In this document: positions 42,281 through 51,854 of the stretch, in pieces
Layout of the letters: the number at the start of each line of letters is the position of its first letter
Numbering within the stretch: the stretch's first letter is position 1
Origin: Asparagopsis taxiformis
Taxonomy: Eukaryota > Rhodophyta > Florideophyceae > Bonnemaisoniales > Bonnemaisoniaceae
Reading direction: 5' to 3'
Assembly: GCA_030407315.1 (NCBI GenBank)
Contig: JALQPE010001719.1
Location: forward strand, 62,001-126,000
DNA: 64,000 nt
Program-made: the position numbers and the translations under genes
The notes under the pieces: generated by a model
Seen by the model: only the letters and a program-made list of their open reading frames with translations
What the model was told of the DNA's origin: nothing
Database searches by the model: none

Positions 42281-42721
42281 GTTGAGCTTTGGCGGAGGAG
42301 TGAGTGAAGCCACGCAGTGCTTCGATTTGATGCACCAGCTGAGTATTCAAGTACATACTGTACAACACCCAACAACTGTAAGGCTGTAATTTGGCGACTC
42401 GAGGCAATCAAAACCACGCCTGGAAACTATCGTGAGTCAGCGAGTGCGGTTCAGGTCAGGGAATGCGTTGATGAGTGAAAGGGGAAAGGTTGCAATCTTG
42501 GTTTGCATCAATGCCATGTCGACACGCTTTCCATGACTCTGAATTGATCATTTCTCTTGCTACATGTCGTCGACCACCTACACTTGGATTCCATTTGCAA
42601 TCCTTTATTACGGCACTTGCTGCATGAAATGCCTTAATCTCCAATCCATCTTCCTATATATATAGATGCTATTCTATCCGATTCTCTTGTATACCAAACA
42701 CAGATAGACTACATCGTCTCG
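42281..42721. other. Intergenic region upstream of DHHC gene
   Basis: About 440 bases between two minus-strand genes. A TATATATATA run near 42654-42664 lies close to the Cdh1 stop, and so is likely 3' flank or terminator-region DNA rather than a promoter. No gene supported. Confidence 0.4.
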
Positions 42722-44359
42722 CTACCGGATTCGCATTCTACCCGGCGAAAGCAGAGATGAGCTATCCAAACTGCCGCGTTTCCCTCGTCCGTCCGGGAAC
42801 ACGTTCCAAAATCTTAGAGTTTCATCACCAGCCCCAGTGACGATAGTCTCCCCAGTCGGTGACATCGAAAGATACAGTACCCTACATGTATGTCCCATCA
42901 GCGTCACCACCTTTGACAACGTAGGGAACTTCCATACAATAATCTGATTCTGGCTATACCCGTGCGTGGAAACGATTTCATTCACATTCTTCGACCACGC
43001 CAACTTGCAAACCTGTGAACCAGTATCTACACACGCCAGAGCAGTGTTGGAAACTGTATTCCAGAAGCGGATTTTCTTGTCTGCCGTTCCTCCTCCAGAT
43101 GCAAGCAAGCCTCGCGCATGCGGCGACCATGCGATTGCTCTCACCGCAGCGTCATGGTAGCTAAATCGCAACACAGGTTCATTGTACAAGGCCCGACTCC
43201 CTGTTGCACGCGTCTGACCTCCACTGCCAGCACCAGCAGCATTCCAGACTAGAAGCTTATTATCATTTCCGCCCGATGCCAGCTGCATATCATCAGGTGA
43301 CCACTTCAATCCGCACACTTCCTGCTTATGTCCGGACAGTCTTGCGATGTAAGCTTCTTTACAGCGCAGATCACGGTTGAAGATTTCCTTATCGCGACCA
43401 CCCGAACTTAGGATCGACGAGTTCCAAGCGAGGCAACCTGCACGCGCAGTGTGTCCCCCCATCGTACGGAGTAGTTTCCCGGTAGTAGTATCCCAAATCT
43501 GTACGGAACCAGACCTAGTTCCGACCGCAAGCTCGGTTCCCTGATGACTCCACGCTACGGAGCATGCAGGACCAGCAAGTTCAAGATCGCACAGCTTGGT
43601 AACGACACTGGTACATGCGGACCAGAGATAGACATTGTTGCCAAGGCCGACGGCCAGCACATTTTCCGAACTCCAATGAACGAGATCCAAGTAGAAATCA
43701 TCCATGAGACATGGTGCGTCCAAGACCTTCCATGGGGTGCGCGCGATCTTCCTCGACAAACGGAAGGATGCGGGCGATGCGGACAGCAGAGCTTTCTGCG
43801 CATCATTGGCGGCCAGCTGGAAGGGTGCGGGAGACTCGGGGAGTGCGGGCGGGGACGACACGGGACGATCTGCCTGGAATCGGAAAAGATTGGATGAGGG
43901 GGCGAGGGTGTGCTGGGAGGCAAAGGCGGAAGTGGAAACTCGCTTGAGTCCTTGAAGTCCTGGGTGGATATGGGGAACTCGTGTGGAGCGGCGTTTGGCA
44001 GAAGCGCGATGATCTAGACGAGTCGAGGTTGCAGCAGCGGCTGCGGGGGTCGTGAGTGACGACGGGGGCGGAGGCGGGGAATCGAGGAGTTCTGATTTGA
44101 GCAGAGCTGAGTAGCAATTGGATGGGGTGATCTGGGTCGACGGCACGGATGGTGGATTGCTGGCGGCCGAAGCGTTCTCAGATGCGAAGGAAGCTGTCGG
44201 CGATGGAGCGTTGCGCTGGAGCATTTCAAAGGCGGCATGAAGGTCGCCTGATGCGGCGCGATGGGGAATGAAGCGGTCGGAGTAGCGTTGCGGGGAGGGC
44301 GCGGCGGACGCGGTTGAGGCGAGGGATGAGGTGCTGAGAGGACGGCGTGAGACGTGCAT
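42722..44359 (-). CDS. CDH1: Cdh1/Fizzy-related activator of the anaphase-promoting complex
   Basis: A 545-residue WD40 APC/C co-activator. The C-box DRFIPHR (residues 28-34) that docks on the APC/C is intact. The region before the propeller has RKIARTPWKVLDAP, the conserved pre-WD40 motif. Seven WD40 repeats fill about residues 230-520 (e.g. VQIWDTTTGKLLRTMGGHTA and LLVWN). The C-terminus ends MRIR, giving the required Ile-Arg tail. These features favour Cdh1/FZR over Cdc20, because it has the DRFIPxR box at the extreme N-terminus and lacks an obvious Mad2-binding motif. It would select D-box and KEN substrates in late mitosis and G1. The N-terminal half is Ser/Ala/Pro-rich, with potential CDK sites. 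Confidence 0.93.
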   Translation of the reverse strand: MHVSRRPLSTSSLASTASAAPSPQRYSDRFIPHRAASGDLHAAFEMLQRNAPSPTASFASENASAASNPPSVPSTQITPSNCYSALLKSELLDSPPPPPSSLTTPAAAAATSTRLDHRASAKRRSTRVPHIHPGLQGLKRVSTSAFASQHTLAPSSNLFRFQADRPVSSPPALPESPAPFQLAANDAQKALLSASPASFRLSRKIARTPWKVLDAPCLMDDFYLDLVHWSSENVLAVGLGNNVYLWSACTSVVTKLCDLELAGPACSVAWSHQGTELAVGTRSGSVQIWDTTTGKLLRTMGGHTARAGCLAWNSSILSSGGRDKEIFNRDLRCKEAYIARLSGHKQEVCGLKWSPDDMQLASGGNDNKLLVWNAAGAGSGGQTRATGSRALYNEPVLRFSYHDAAVRAIAWSPHARGLLASGGGTADKKIRFWNTVSNTALACVDTGSQVCKLAWSKNVNEIVSTHGYSQNQIIVWKFPTLSKVVTLMGHTCRVLYLSMSPTGETIVTGAGDETLRFWNVFPDGRGKRGSLDSSSLLSPGRMRIR

Positions 44360-44955
44360 GGCGATGGTGAGTGGATTGGATTCTCGGGGGAGATTTCCCG
44401 CCGGGATGTTTTGATTTGTTAGCGGTTGAAAGTTGTAGTCGGGAGCGATTGGGCAGGGCAGGCGGTGCAAGCTGGAGTAGACAGGGTGGGGCTGGATTGA
44501 AGTCGAGTGTGCTCAAGTATCGATGAGAATGGGACTGGGGGACGCGAGGCGGGCAGTGGCGGGTCGGGGCGGGACGGCGTCAAGAGTTGCACAAATAGCT
44601 CATCGGTGGGGAGAGGATGGCGGCGTAGATATGGCGGGACGGACGAGCGGTGAGATGAAAGCCCAAATCAGCAGGGCAGTGTGAACGGGAGCAAGCGCTA
44701 GTGATTCATTGATTCGTTGGCTGTGTATAGAGAAAAATGGGGCTTATACTTAGTGGCGCCAAAACGCGGGACACTTGTCAAATGCAAACATGCCAATCAC
44801 AGTGATGTGGAATGATTTGTCCTGCCATAAATTAGCGTCGGTCACGTCAGCTGCAGAAATGGGCCCATAAAACTTTTCATTGTGTTTTTGCCAGCAAATC
44901 GATTGTTTGTCATTATAAATATATATTTTTTTACTGTACCGAACAACCCTCCAGC
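44360..44955. other. Intergenic region upstream of Cdh1
   Basis: About 600 bases between two minus-strand genes. The right part (44500-44640) is G-rich on plus and likely the Cdh1 promoter. The left part near 44900-44940 is AT-rich and carries the P450 3' flank. No gene supported. Confidence 0.4.
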
Positions 44956-46431
44956 TCACTCCACTCTCTCGACATCCAGCGCCACCCCCGTCGGCACCAG
45001 CACCACTCCGAGCGCGCCGATTTCGCATCCCGCCGACACTCTCATCTTGACCTGCTCCACCACTCGGCACAACATTCCCTTCACTTGTAGCATTCCCATT
45101 CGCCCGCCGATACATGAATGACTGCCGCGCAGGAACGCAATCCATTCTCGCTGCACATGCCCCTTCTTGTGTCGTTGTGGCCGAAACTGTAGCGCATCTT
45201 CGCCCCACACACTTTTACTTCTCTGCAACGCCATGATCGGGATCGACGCAATCGTTCCCTTGGGCATCCAAACTCCATCCACCATACAATCTTTCGTCGC
45301 CACACGAGCTGTCATCACAATGCCCGGGAATAGTCGCAGCGTTTCACGCACAACTCCCTCCAGCATTGCTAGTCCATCCACCATCTCCAGCCAATTTCCA
45401 CCCTTATCCTTGTGCTCCCTCATCGCCTCGACGTATTCGCGACGTACCGCCTCTTGGATGTCCTCATGCATCGCCAGTAAATATAATGCCCAACAAACCG
45501 TAACGCTGGTAGTCCCGTGCCCGGCCGTAACAAAAGTCAGCGTCTGATGCAACACCTCTACATCCGACAAACGATCATTCCTGTCCGTTCTCGTTTGCAT
45601 CAATGCAGCCAACATGTCGCGCTCAGGCAATTCAAAATTGCAATCTCTTCGCAATAGCACTAGTTCACGCAACGTTTGCTTAATTCTATCTAACGCTTCA
45701 AAATGTGCTCGCAACTCATTCAACGGCATATACCTCGCTAATCGCGGCAACAGTCCTAACGCAAACAGCGCCAAATGCGACAAACTATTCTTCTTCAAAA
45801 CTGTATAATAATCGTCCACCAACTGTTTACGCACGCTTTCGCCACCATCCACCACCACTTGCACCATAACCGACAAGGTGCACACGGAAACGTCCTCATA
45901 AATATCGTCGATCTTTCCGAGCGTACGCCACTTGCTGACGAGTCTATCGGTATTCGCGGCCACTAACGTCGACATGCATACCAATCGGTCGTAGGCGAAC
46001 AGCGGCGTCACAATTCTCCTCACCCTGTCATGCGGATCGCCCTCGAGTACCAACAAACTATGTTGACCGACCATTTCGGTGAGCACGGCAGCAGTAGTCG
46101 GCGGCTTTTGCCATATTCGCGCCCCAGCTCCGCACATGACGTCTTCAGCGGCACGCACGCTAAGCAGCATAACATGCGGATCGGCAAAGTAGTCGCGGTA
46201 CACGGCTAGTGACGTCGATAGATTGTGCATTTGAGTGGCGAGAAATTGCGCCACACGAAAGGGATCGGACATGGGACCGCAGTGACGCATGTCGCCAAGT
46301 GGCCATGGTCCGCGTTGGTCGCGCGGCGCTCGCGGCATTTGCGGGATGTGCGCGAGACGATGCCATTTCCACAAGCGGCTCCATACAAGGTAGAGTGGCG
46401 CCAAGAGAAGTAGAGCGAGGACAAGGGACAT
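44956..46431 (-). CDS. Cytochrome P450 monooxygenase
   Basis: A 491-residue microsomal-type P450 with an N-terminal membrane anchor (MSLVLALLLLAPLYLVWSRL). Diagnostic motifs are present: the I-helix oxygen-binding groove FVTAGHGTTSV (about residue 315), the K-helix ETLR, and the haem-binding loop FLRGSHSCIGG with the ligand Cys (about residue 440). Two positions are unusual: the loop has FLRG where F-G-x-G is normal, and S-H-S stands where an Arg usually binds a haem propionate. The family resembles the CYP4/CYP97 clans in the I-helix, but the substrate cannot be predicted; sterol, carotenoid or fatty-acid hydroxylation are all possible. It diverges from the Tim13-like gene over about 340 bases. 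Confidence 0.9.
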   Translation of the reverse strand: MSLVLALLLLAPLYLVWSRLWKWHRLAHIPQMPRAPRDQRGPWPLGDMRHCGPMSDPFRVAQFLATQMHNLSTSLAVYRDYFADPHVMLLSVRAAEDVMCGAGARIWQKPPTTAAVLTEMVGQHSLLVLEGDPHDRVRRIVTPLFAYDRLVCMSTLVAANTDRLVSKWRTLGKIDDIYEDVSVCTLSVMVQVVVDGGESVRKQLVDDYYTVLKKNSLSHLALFALGLLPRLARYMPLNELRAHFEALDRIKQTLRELVLLRRDCNFELPERDMLAALMQTRTDRNDRLSDVEVLHQTLTFVTAGHGTTSVTVCWALYLLAMHEDIQEAVRREYVEAMREHKDKGGNWLEMVDGLAMLEGVVRETLRLFPGIVMTARVATKDCMVDGVWMPKGTIASIPIMALQRSKSVWGEDALQFRPQRHKKGHVQREWIAFLRGSHSCIGGRMGMLQVKGMLCRVVEQVKMRVSAGCEIGALGVVLVPTGVALDVERVE

Positions 46432-46770
46432 GACTAGTCATTGCACGAGGACTGATGCTCAGCAACTCGGGCGGCTGATTAATTTAAACGTGATTGCTTC
46501 TTGCATCGCGTCAATCGTTGTTGGCACTTACATCTCAGGAGATTCGACAGACAAGTGGTCCCAGTTTTTGTGGACCGCGTGACATGAAAAGCGGACCGCT
46601 GCCGTCCGCCGACACGTATCACTTGTGATTTGTACAAAAAAATTTGCTCCGAGTGCCGCCGCATATTTGTCCAAGCGTCCCCTCCACATTGTTGTTCCCT
46701 TGTTTGCTCGACGATCCTGCCGGGATTTTGGCACCCACTCCTTCGCGCGCCCACTTCCTACCCCTCCGTT
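46432..46770. promoter_or_regulatory. Divergent spacer between P450 and Tim13-like genes
   Basis: About 340 bases. No clear TATA box on either strand; GC-moderate. An open frame reads into the Tim13-like gene from 46630, but its N-terminus is not conserved-looking. Confidence 0.35.
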
Positions 46771-47004
46771 ATGGCGACGCCGGATCCGCAACTCGTTATG
46801 GAGCGTGTCAGACAGCAGATGCAGGAGCAGCAAATGGAGCAGCTCGTCAACAGCCTTACTGACAAATGTTTCCAGAAATGCGTCACCAAGCCCTCCTCCT
46901 CACTCTCGTCGTCCGAGCAGCAATGTATCGCCAAGTCGATGGATCGCTACATGGAGGTTATGGCTCTCGTGTTTCAAACCATTGCGAACAAGGCAAACAA
47001 ATAG
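46771..47004 (+). CDS. TIM13: Tim13-like small Tim chaperone with incomplete second CX3C
   Basis: A 77-residue protein of the zf-Tim10/DDP family, which chaperones hydrophobic precursors in the mitochondrial intermembrane space (Tim8-Tim13 or Tim9-Tim10 hexamers). The first CX3C is intact (KCFQKCVTKP); SLSSSEQQCIAKSMDRYMEV closely follows Tim13. The second CX3C reads C-I-A-K-S: the fourth Cys is Ser (TCG). In known small Tims C1 pairs with C4, so the outer disulfide would be missing while the inner C2-C3 pair could form. The start MATPDPQLVMERVR matches family N-termini; upstream in-frame codons are untranslated-looking. Confidence 0.85.
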   Translation: MATPDPQLVMERVRQQMQEQQMEQLVNSLTDKCFQKCVTKPSSSLSSSEQQCIAKSMDRYMEVMALVFQTIANKANK

Positions 47005-47153
47005 CTATGCTCATCATCATTTCATTACAATACTGCCTTTTGTTGTTTGTACATGTATATCTCTTACTAGCGCATACAACTTGGACGCGACGCACGCACG
47101 TCTCCCCATTCACACTCATGGACACAATCGGAAAAACTTTTCGACCCCACACA

Positions 47154-49565
47154 TTAAACTTTCTTGCTCACACCTCGTACCTTGGCAACCTGTACAGCCG
47201 AGTCAACTTCTTCTGGCGACACAATTAGTCGCGCTCCTTCGTATGCGCCACCATCCGTTGTTCCCCCGGAATCTGAAAACCACGGGTGTAGCTTGAGCTC
47301 AGGTAAAGGAATTCGCGTTTTAGGATCCTTTTCGCCCAGTATTCCTTTCAGTAGCATACGTACCTTGCGCGATGTCTCCGGACTTCGCGGAAATCGCAGT
47401 TTGCCCTTACAGATGCTTTCCTGAATCGCTGTATCGTCCTGTCCACCAAACGGCACTCGACCGTAGAGCATAAAGTAGAGCACAACTCCCACCGACCATA
47501 CATCCATCGCGTAGCTCTTCGGATGTGCATCCGGCGCCTCGCTCAACCAACATTGCTCCGGTGCAAGGAATGCCGGCGATGCTTCGCCAAGACGTGCGCG
47601 CACCAATGTGGGTACATTTTTGATTTCTGTAAAATCATGCGTGATGCACCCAATGGGATTGATTTTTACAGATCCGTTCACCGACCGCAGTAAATTGTCC
47701 GGTCGAATGTCTCCATGCGCAATACGTAAAGAATGTAAATACTCCAACCCATTCAAAACATCGCGGATCAGTTCGCGTGCTGCCTTTTCTGGTATCGGCC
47801 GAACGCCTACCAGCTTGGACGAGTCCATCAATATGCCGCGCGCCAAATGCTCAAAGATAACGTAGTTTCCGCCATGCTCGGTGTCTCGTAAACACTCGTG
47901 GTACTTGACAATGTTAGGATGATCCAGTCGCTTCAAAACTGCTATCTCCTCCTGCGATCTCAACATCAGCGGTACAATCTTGAACGGAATATATCTCAGC
48001 CCACGGAAGGAGCCGTCAGATTTAGAAAATGCCAGTTTATTGCCCAGTGCAACTGGTTGACCTTTTGCAGCACACAGTACCACATGCGAATTGACCGAAG
48101 TGTAATCTCGCAATGAGCGATTATTAAAAGTATCATCGGCAAGGTTGTAATCTTCGCGTTCTTTGTCAGCTGGAATGACGCCGCGTGGCGCTCGAACAAG
48201 TGCTTGCAATGGGATGAGACAACTAAGAGCGCGAACCCACAAGCCGGCTTCATCTGGATTGGCAAACAGCAATGAAATTCGATAGCCCTGTGTAACGTCA
48301 ATAGACACCTCTCTCTCGACGCACTTCATTTTTGCAACCTTTTGCAGCTTGATATGATCGGCATACATGCCATCCTTATTGCTGGTCCAGAACAAACTGC
48401 CGCAGTCCGAACTGAGCCATACGCGACGCGCACCAAAACGACGGAAGCTCTTCTTCTTGTAGGCGGCCACGCCTGCTTGAAGAATTGCGCAACATTCGAA
48501 TACGGAGCGATCTTTCAGTGATTTAGTGGAAATTGTTTCCATAAGATCGCCCTGTATATCCACGCCAAATAGGGCGGCAGGATCATGATCGCTGACAGAT
48601 GGATAGGAACGTGCGATGGGGCGAGCTTCTTCACGAGCGCGAGCGCGCACAGCATCTGCGGCGGGTTCTTCCGAGACTTCAACATCTTGAGCTGAGTCCA
48701 CCGTAAGCCACGACTGTGCGCTGAGACGAGAAAAGTTGGAGTCTTGACGAACGACTTGTGAATGTTCTGATTCCTGGAGAGCGCCATCGGAATCATCGTA
48801 AGCCGAGTAGCTGTCATCGTCCGAGGGCTCTGCGGTGTGATCGACGCTCTGCACGGGAAGTGACTCATCGTTCACGCCGGGCACATAGAAATCGGTGTCA
48901 GCAGCATAATCGCCGAGTTCGCTGTAATCGCTGGCGTTGTTGTCTGATTCATGTGCCAACTCGTGGGGTCGGGGGAGGTTGGGGAGCGGTTGGCGCGAAT
49001 TTGACAATCGGTCGGCGCGAGAGTGGGGCGCAAGCGGCGGCGGGGAGGGTGGAGGGGAAGCGACGGGCAACGGGGAGAGCGGTTTTGGGTGGGGCGGTGG
49101 CGGTCTCTGGGGCAGAGGCGGGGGTGGGGGCGGGGACGGGAGGAGGGGCGGGGCGGGCGGGGGTCTGGCGGGAAGCGGGGAACGCGGGGAGGTTCTCGGC
49201 GGGGTGGGGGCGGGTCGATGGTTTGGTTTGTGTCTGGAACGGAGGTCTCTGTGCGGGGGCGGCGGGGAGCGGGCGGAGGGAGTTGGGGACGAATGGGATG
49301 GGATGAGCGGGGGTGGACTGCGCGGGAGACGGGGATGTGGAGAGCGTGGATGTGGGGAGCGATGGGGCGACGGGAGTGGACTTGATGGAGGGGAATTTAT
49401 GGGGATTGTGGGTGGGAGAACTGGGGGCGGAGCGGGTGCTAATGCGGAACGTGCACGCGCTGCTACGGATGATGGGACGGAATTATAGGTGGGTTTCTCC
49501 GGAACGGGTGGAGCATTTCCGGCGGCATTCGACTCCCACATGCGACGAGCTGCGTGAAAGTCCAT
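47154..49565 (-). CDS. PH-domain protein kinase-like protein, probable pseudokinase
   Basis: An 803-residue protein. Residues 1-210 are disordered and Pro/Ser/Arg-rich, with SH3-ligand-like PPPP runs; 210-330 are acidic. A PH domain follows (about 340-450; AGVAAYKKKSFRRFGARRVW then LFANPDEAGLWVRAL). The C-terminal ~270 residues are a CAMK/CaMKK-like kinase fold: a candidate Lys in YIPFKIVPL, EEIAVLKRLDHPNIVKYHE, AHGDIRPDNLL in place of HRDxKxxN, INPIG in place of DFG, FLAPEQ as APE, and DVWSVGVVLYFMLYGRVPFGG. Loss of the DFG Asp and of the HRD Arg predicts little or no phosphotransfer. A role as a membrane-recruited scaffold or allosteric partner is inferred. Confidence 0.85.
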   Translation of the reverse strand: MDFHAARRMWESNAAGNAPPVPEKPTYNSVPSSVAARARSALAPAPPPVLPPTIPINSPPSSPLPSPHRSPHPRSPHPRLPRSPPPLIPSHSSPTPSARSPPPPHRDLRSRHKPNHRPAPTPPRTSPRSPLPARPPPAPPLLPSPPPPPPLPQRPPPPHPKPLSPLPVASPPPSPPPLAPHSRADRLSNSRQPLPNLPRPHELAHESDNNASDYSELGDYAADTDFYVPGVNDESLPVQSVDHTAEPSDDDSYSAYDDSDGALQESEHSQVVRQDSNFSRLSAQSWLTVDSAQDVEVSEEPAADAVRARAREEARPIARSYPSVSDHDPAALFGVDIQGDLMETISTKSLKDRSVFECCAILQAGVAAYKKKSFRRFGARRVWLSSDCGSLFWTSNKDGMYADHIKLQKVAKMKCVEREVSIDVTQGYRISLLFANPDEAGLWVRALSCLIPLQALVRAPRGVIPADKEREDYNLADDTFNNRSLRDYTSVNSHVVLCAAKGQPVALGNKLAFSKSDGSFRGLRYIPFKIVPLMLRSQEEIAVLKRLDHPNIVKYHECLRDTEHGGNYVIFEHLARGILMDSSKLVGVRPIPEKAARELIRDVLNGLEYLHSLRIAHGDIRPDNLLRSVNGSVKINPIGCITHDFTEIKNVPTLVRARLGEASPAFLAPEQCWLSEAPDAHPKSYAMDVWSVGVVLYFMLYGRVPFGGQDDTAIQESICKGKLRFPRSPETSRKVRMLLKGILGEKDPKTRIPLPELKLHPWFSDSGGTTDGGAYEGARLIVSPEEVDSAVQVAKVRGVSKKV

Positions 49566-49776
49566 GGCGACGATACGATGGGTGCGTGCTGGCGTGGCGA
49601 GTGCGAGACGGTTGAGTTGTGTTTTGAGTGTTACGAAGAAAGGGCGCTTCAATGAATTGTGGACCGGCGGTGGACCGATTCGGCCACGTGTACGGAGTGA
49701 TATGGATGCATACAGCGAGTGACACATTTCTGGTCACGATGTCACATGCGTGTTGTGCTGTCCCAACAAATTCAAC

Positions 49777-50202
49777 TTATTTCTGCTCTTGGACAACAAA
49801 CACCCAATGTCTCTCCTTTTGTAAATAGACATCCTTAACTTGGCCCTTGCCTGCTAATACCGTTGAACATTTGCGTGCTCGGTCCGTTGCGATCACCTTG
49901 CGATAGACTTTGGTTTTTTGTAGCCGCTTGCTCTGCTTTTGTGCCTCCTTCCACACCTCCCACATGTCTGCGTCTGCGCACACATACACCGATATCTCCC
50001 GCCTAAGTAGTAGATGACTTAGTGATCGGCCTTTATATCGTGCATTGACAAACACGTGCACTTTCTCCGTGCACGCGCACACCTGACAACAACAGCAACA
50101 ATACATCATTTTCAATTTGGCCTCGTTTCTTTGTTCACATCGACCAACAACTTTTGCTTCCTCGAATCGCACACGCTTCTCTCCTTTATATCCTCTGCCC
50201 AT
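49777..50202 (-). CDS. Small protein with Cys run, unrecognised
   Basis: Up to 141 residues. A five-Cys run with two further Cys (MMYCCCCCQVCAC) precedes a mixed segment with repeated aromatic/hydrophobic strands (KVHVFVNARYKG, EISVYVCADADMWEVW), then a basic helical part (KEAQKQSKRLQKTKVYRK) and a strand-like end (HWVFVVQEQK). The first ATG at 50202 is immediately followed by a TATAAA string inside the frame, so the promoter may lie there and translation may start at the ATG pair near 50109 (110 residues). No family recognised. It lies between the pseudokinase and PI31 genes; coding status is moderate. Confidence 0.45.
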   Translation of the reverse strand: MGRGYKGEKRVRFEEAKVVGRCEQRNEAKLKMMYCCCCCQVCACTEKVHVFVNARYKGRSLSHLLLRREISVYVCADADMWEVWKEAQKQSKRLQKTKVYRKVIATDRARKCSTVLAGKGQVKDVYLQKERHWVFVVQEQK

Positions 50203-50592
50203 GTCGAGTTATTCATGTTTTGCCCCGCCATCGTCGTCGCCATCTCCTCTTATACCAAACCAAATCGGACGCTCTGACGTGAACATTTCGCAACATCGCG
50301 CAAATAATTGCGATAGCGCGCGCGCACACACCAAACCACTTTTCAAACGTGAGCAAGCATTCAACAGAGTTGAAAACGATAAATGCGAAAATTGGCGCAG
50401 ATTTAATCTTGCGCAGTTGCTCGCCTCCCATTGGTCGTGCCACTCGATGTAATCCACGTCGCGCGCGTCACACATCGCAACGCTGGAAAGCGCAGCAGCG
50501 CACACACACGCATGACATGGGCGAAACAAAACACACTCTCGACGCCCAACCTCGCACAAATTATCCGCGCCGTCTTTCCACCATCTTTCAAA
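50203..50592. promoter_or_regulatory. Divergent spacer upstream of PI31
   Basis: About 390 bases. It includes CCCATTGG (inverted CCAAT-like, near 50428) and repeats of GCGCGCGC (about 50317-50325). The PI31 frame stays open upstream from 50431, but that leader lacks conserved features. Confidence 0.4.
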
Positions 50593-51561
50593 ATGTCACA
50601 ACTAGGTGCAGCTAGTGCCCTCTCCTGGCTATCTCGTCTACAACATCATGCAGCCGACGCACATGAAGCCGTCGCCCTCGCTATTCACGCCTTAATCCTC
50701 AACCATGGCTTCCGCCCCGCCCAACTACCGCCCGATGACACCGCCCCCGCCGAGCCCGTCCTTCCAGACCCCTGGGGTGGCTCCGGTTTCGGCGGCCGCT
50801 ATAGACACGCTCGATCAGCTATGACCTTTGACATTCGTGCCGTTCCTATGGGCGGTCGCCTCGTCGTCCATGCAACAGCTCTCGAGGAAGACAGCCGTCT
50901 CTACACCCTCGACGTCCGCGTTGAACAGTACATAGCAGAAGGCGTTACATTTCCACAAACTGCAACTCCAGTAGACTGGGACGCCACTCTTACTCGTCTC
51001 CCAGACCTCGCGACTCTAGTCCAGGTGCAGCTCGCACATCGACTCGTTCCAAACGCTGCAAAGGATGGATACGAAGCTGCTCCAGCTCAAGATACTGCCG
51101 CTAGCTCCCAGCAGACGACCTCGCCCACCCCGCCGTACCCCCCTGTCAACCAGACTGATCCGCTGTTAGACCGACGTGACCCGTTGCGCGCCGAGCCTCG
51201 TTTTCCAGCCTATCCCCCCATGCCCTACGCTCCAAACATAGGCTCCGATGATCTCATGGCCCCCGGACTTCCGCCCGCTCTGATGCCAGGTGCCATGCCA
51301 CGTATCGGTGGAAATCTGATGGGCCCTGGTAACTTTCCAGCTCCGCCCGGCATGGGTCGTCGTCCGAGAGGAACCATGCCTGGCGCTAGATTTGATCCGT
51401 ATGGACCCGCCCCGTATCAGGATATACCAGATGGAGCAGCTGATATGCCCGGATTTGAAGATGAACATCAGCTGGGTGCTGGTCCTCGTAGTGGTGTGCC
51501 TCGAGGCGCCGCTCCGCCCGGTTTGCCGGATGATGGACCGCCGCCCGGCATGTATTGGTAG
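50593..51561 (+). CDS. PSMF1: Proteasome regulator PI31 (PSMF1-like)
   Basis: A 322-residue protein. Residues ~1-155 match the PI31 FP-domain fold, which mediates dimerisation and Fbxo7 binding (AHEAVALAIHALILNHGF, FDIRAVPMGGRLVVHATAL and related blocks). The rest is Pro/Gly-rich and disordered, and carries the conserved PI31 tail signature RRPRGTMPGARFDPYGP, followed by EDEHQLG and the GLPDDGPPPGMYW end. In other eukaryotes this C-terminal segment binds inside the 20S proteasome, and PI31 serves as inhibitor in vitro and transport/assembly adaptor in vivo. The ATG at 50593 matches family N-termini. Normal length. Confidence 0.88.
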   Translation: MSQLGAASALSWLSRLQHHAADAHEAVALAIHALILNHGFRPAQLPPDDTAPAEPVLPDPWGGSGFGGRYRHARSAMTFDIRAVPMGGRLVVHATALEEDSRLYTLDVRVEQYIAEGVTFPQTATPVDWDATLTRLPDLATLVQVQLAHRLVPNAAKDGYEAAPAQDTAASSQQTTSPTPPYPPVNQTDPLLDRRDPLRAEPRFPAYPPMPYAPNIGSDDLMAPGLPPALMPGAMPRIGGNLMGPGNFPAPPGMGRRPRGTMPGARFDPYGPAPYQDIPDGAADMPGFEDEHQLGAGPRSGVPRGAAPPGLPDDGPPPGMYW

Positions 51562-51854
51562 GAGCCCGGTGCTGCTTTTCTGCAATGTTTGAGTGCTTGT
51601 TGATAATTTACCGTGCTAAGTATGTGGAGCTTGTTTGCGAGCTGTTTGTTAGGTATGTCTACCCCTAGTTTGGGTAGTGACATTTGTATATTAAAGTGGC
51701 ATTAGAGCTCAGCATGTGCTGCTGTTGAAGAGCATACTTGTATCTAAGCATAGTCTGAGCCTGAGCTAGTAAGATAGATGCAGCTATTCGTACACGGTGT
51801 AAACTATTTCATTCATCTAGCAACCCTTGTATAGATACATAAATCCGCACACTT

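Noticed and set aside
48937..49615. Plus-strand Gly/Arg-rich open frames
   Set aside because: They are antisense to the Pro/Ser-rich N-terminus of the PH pseudokinase gene.
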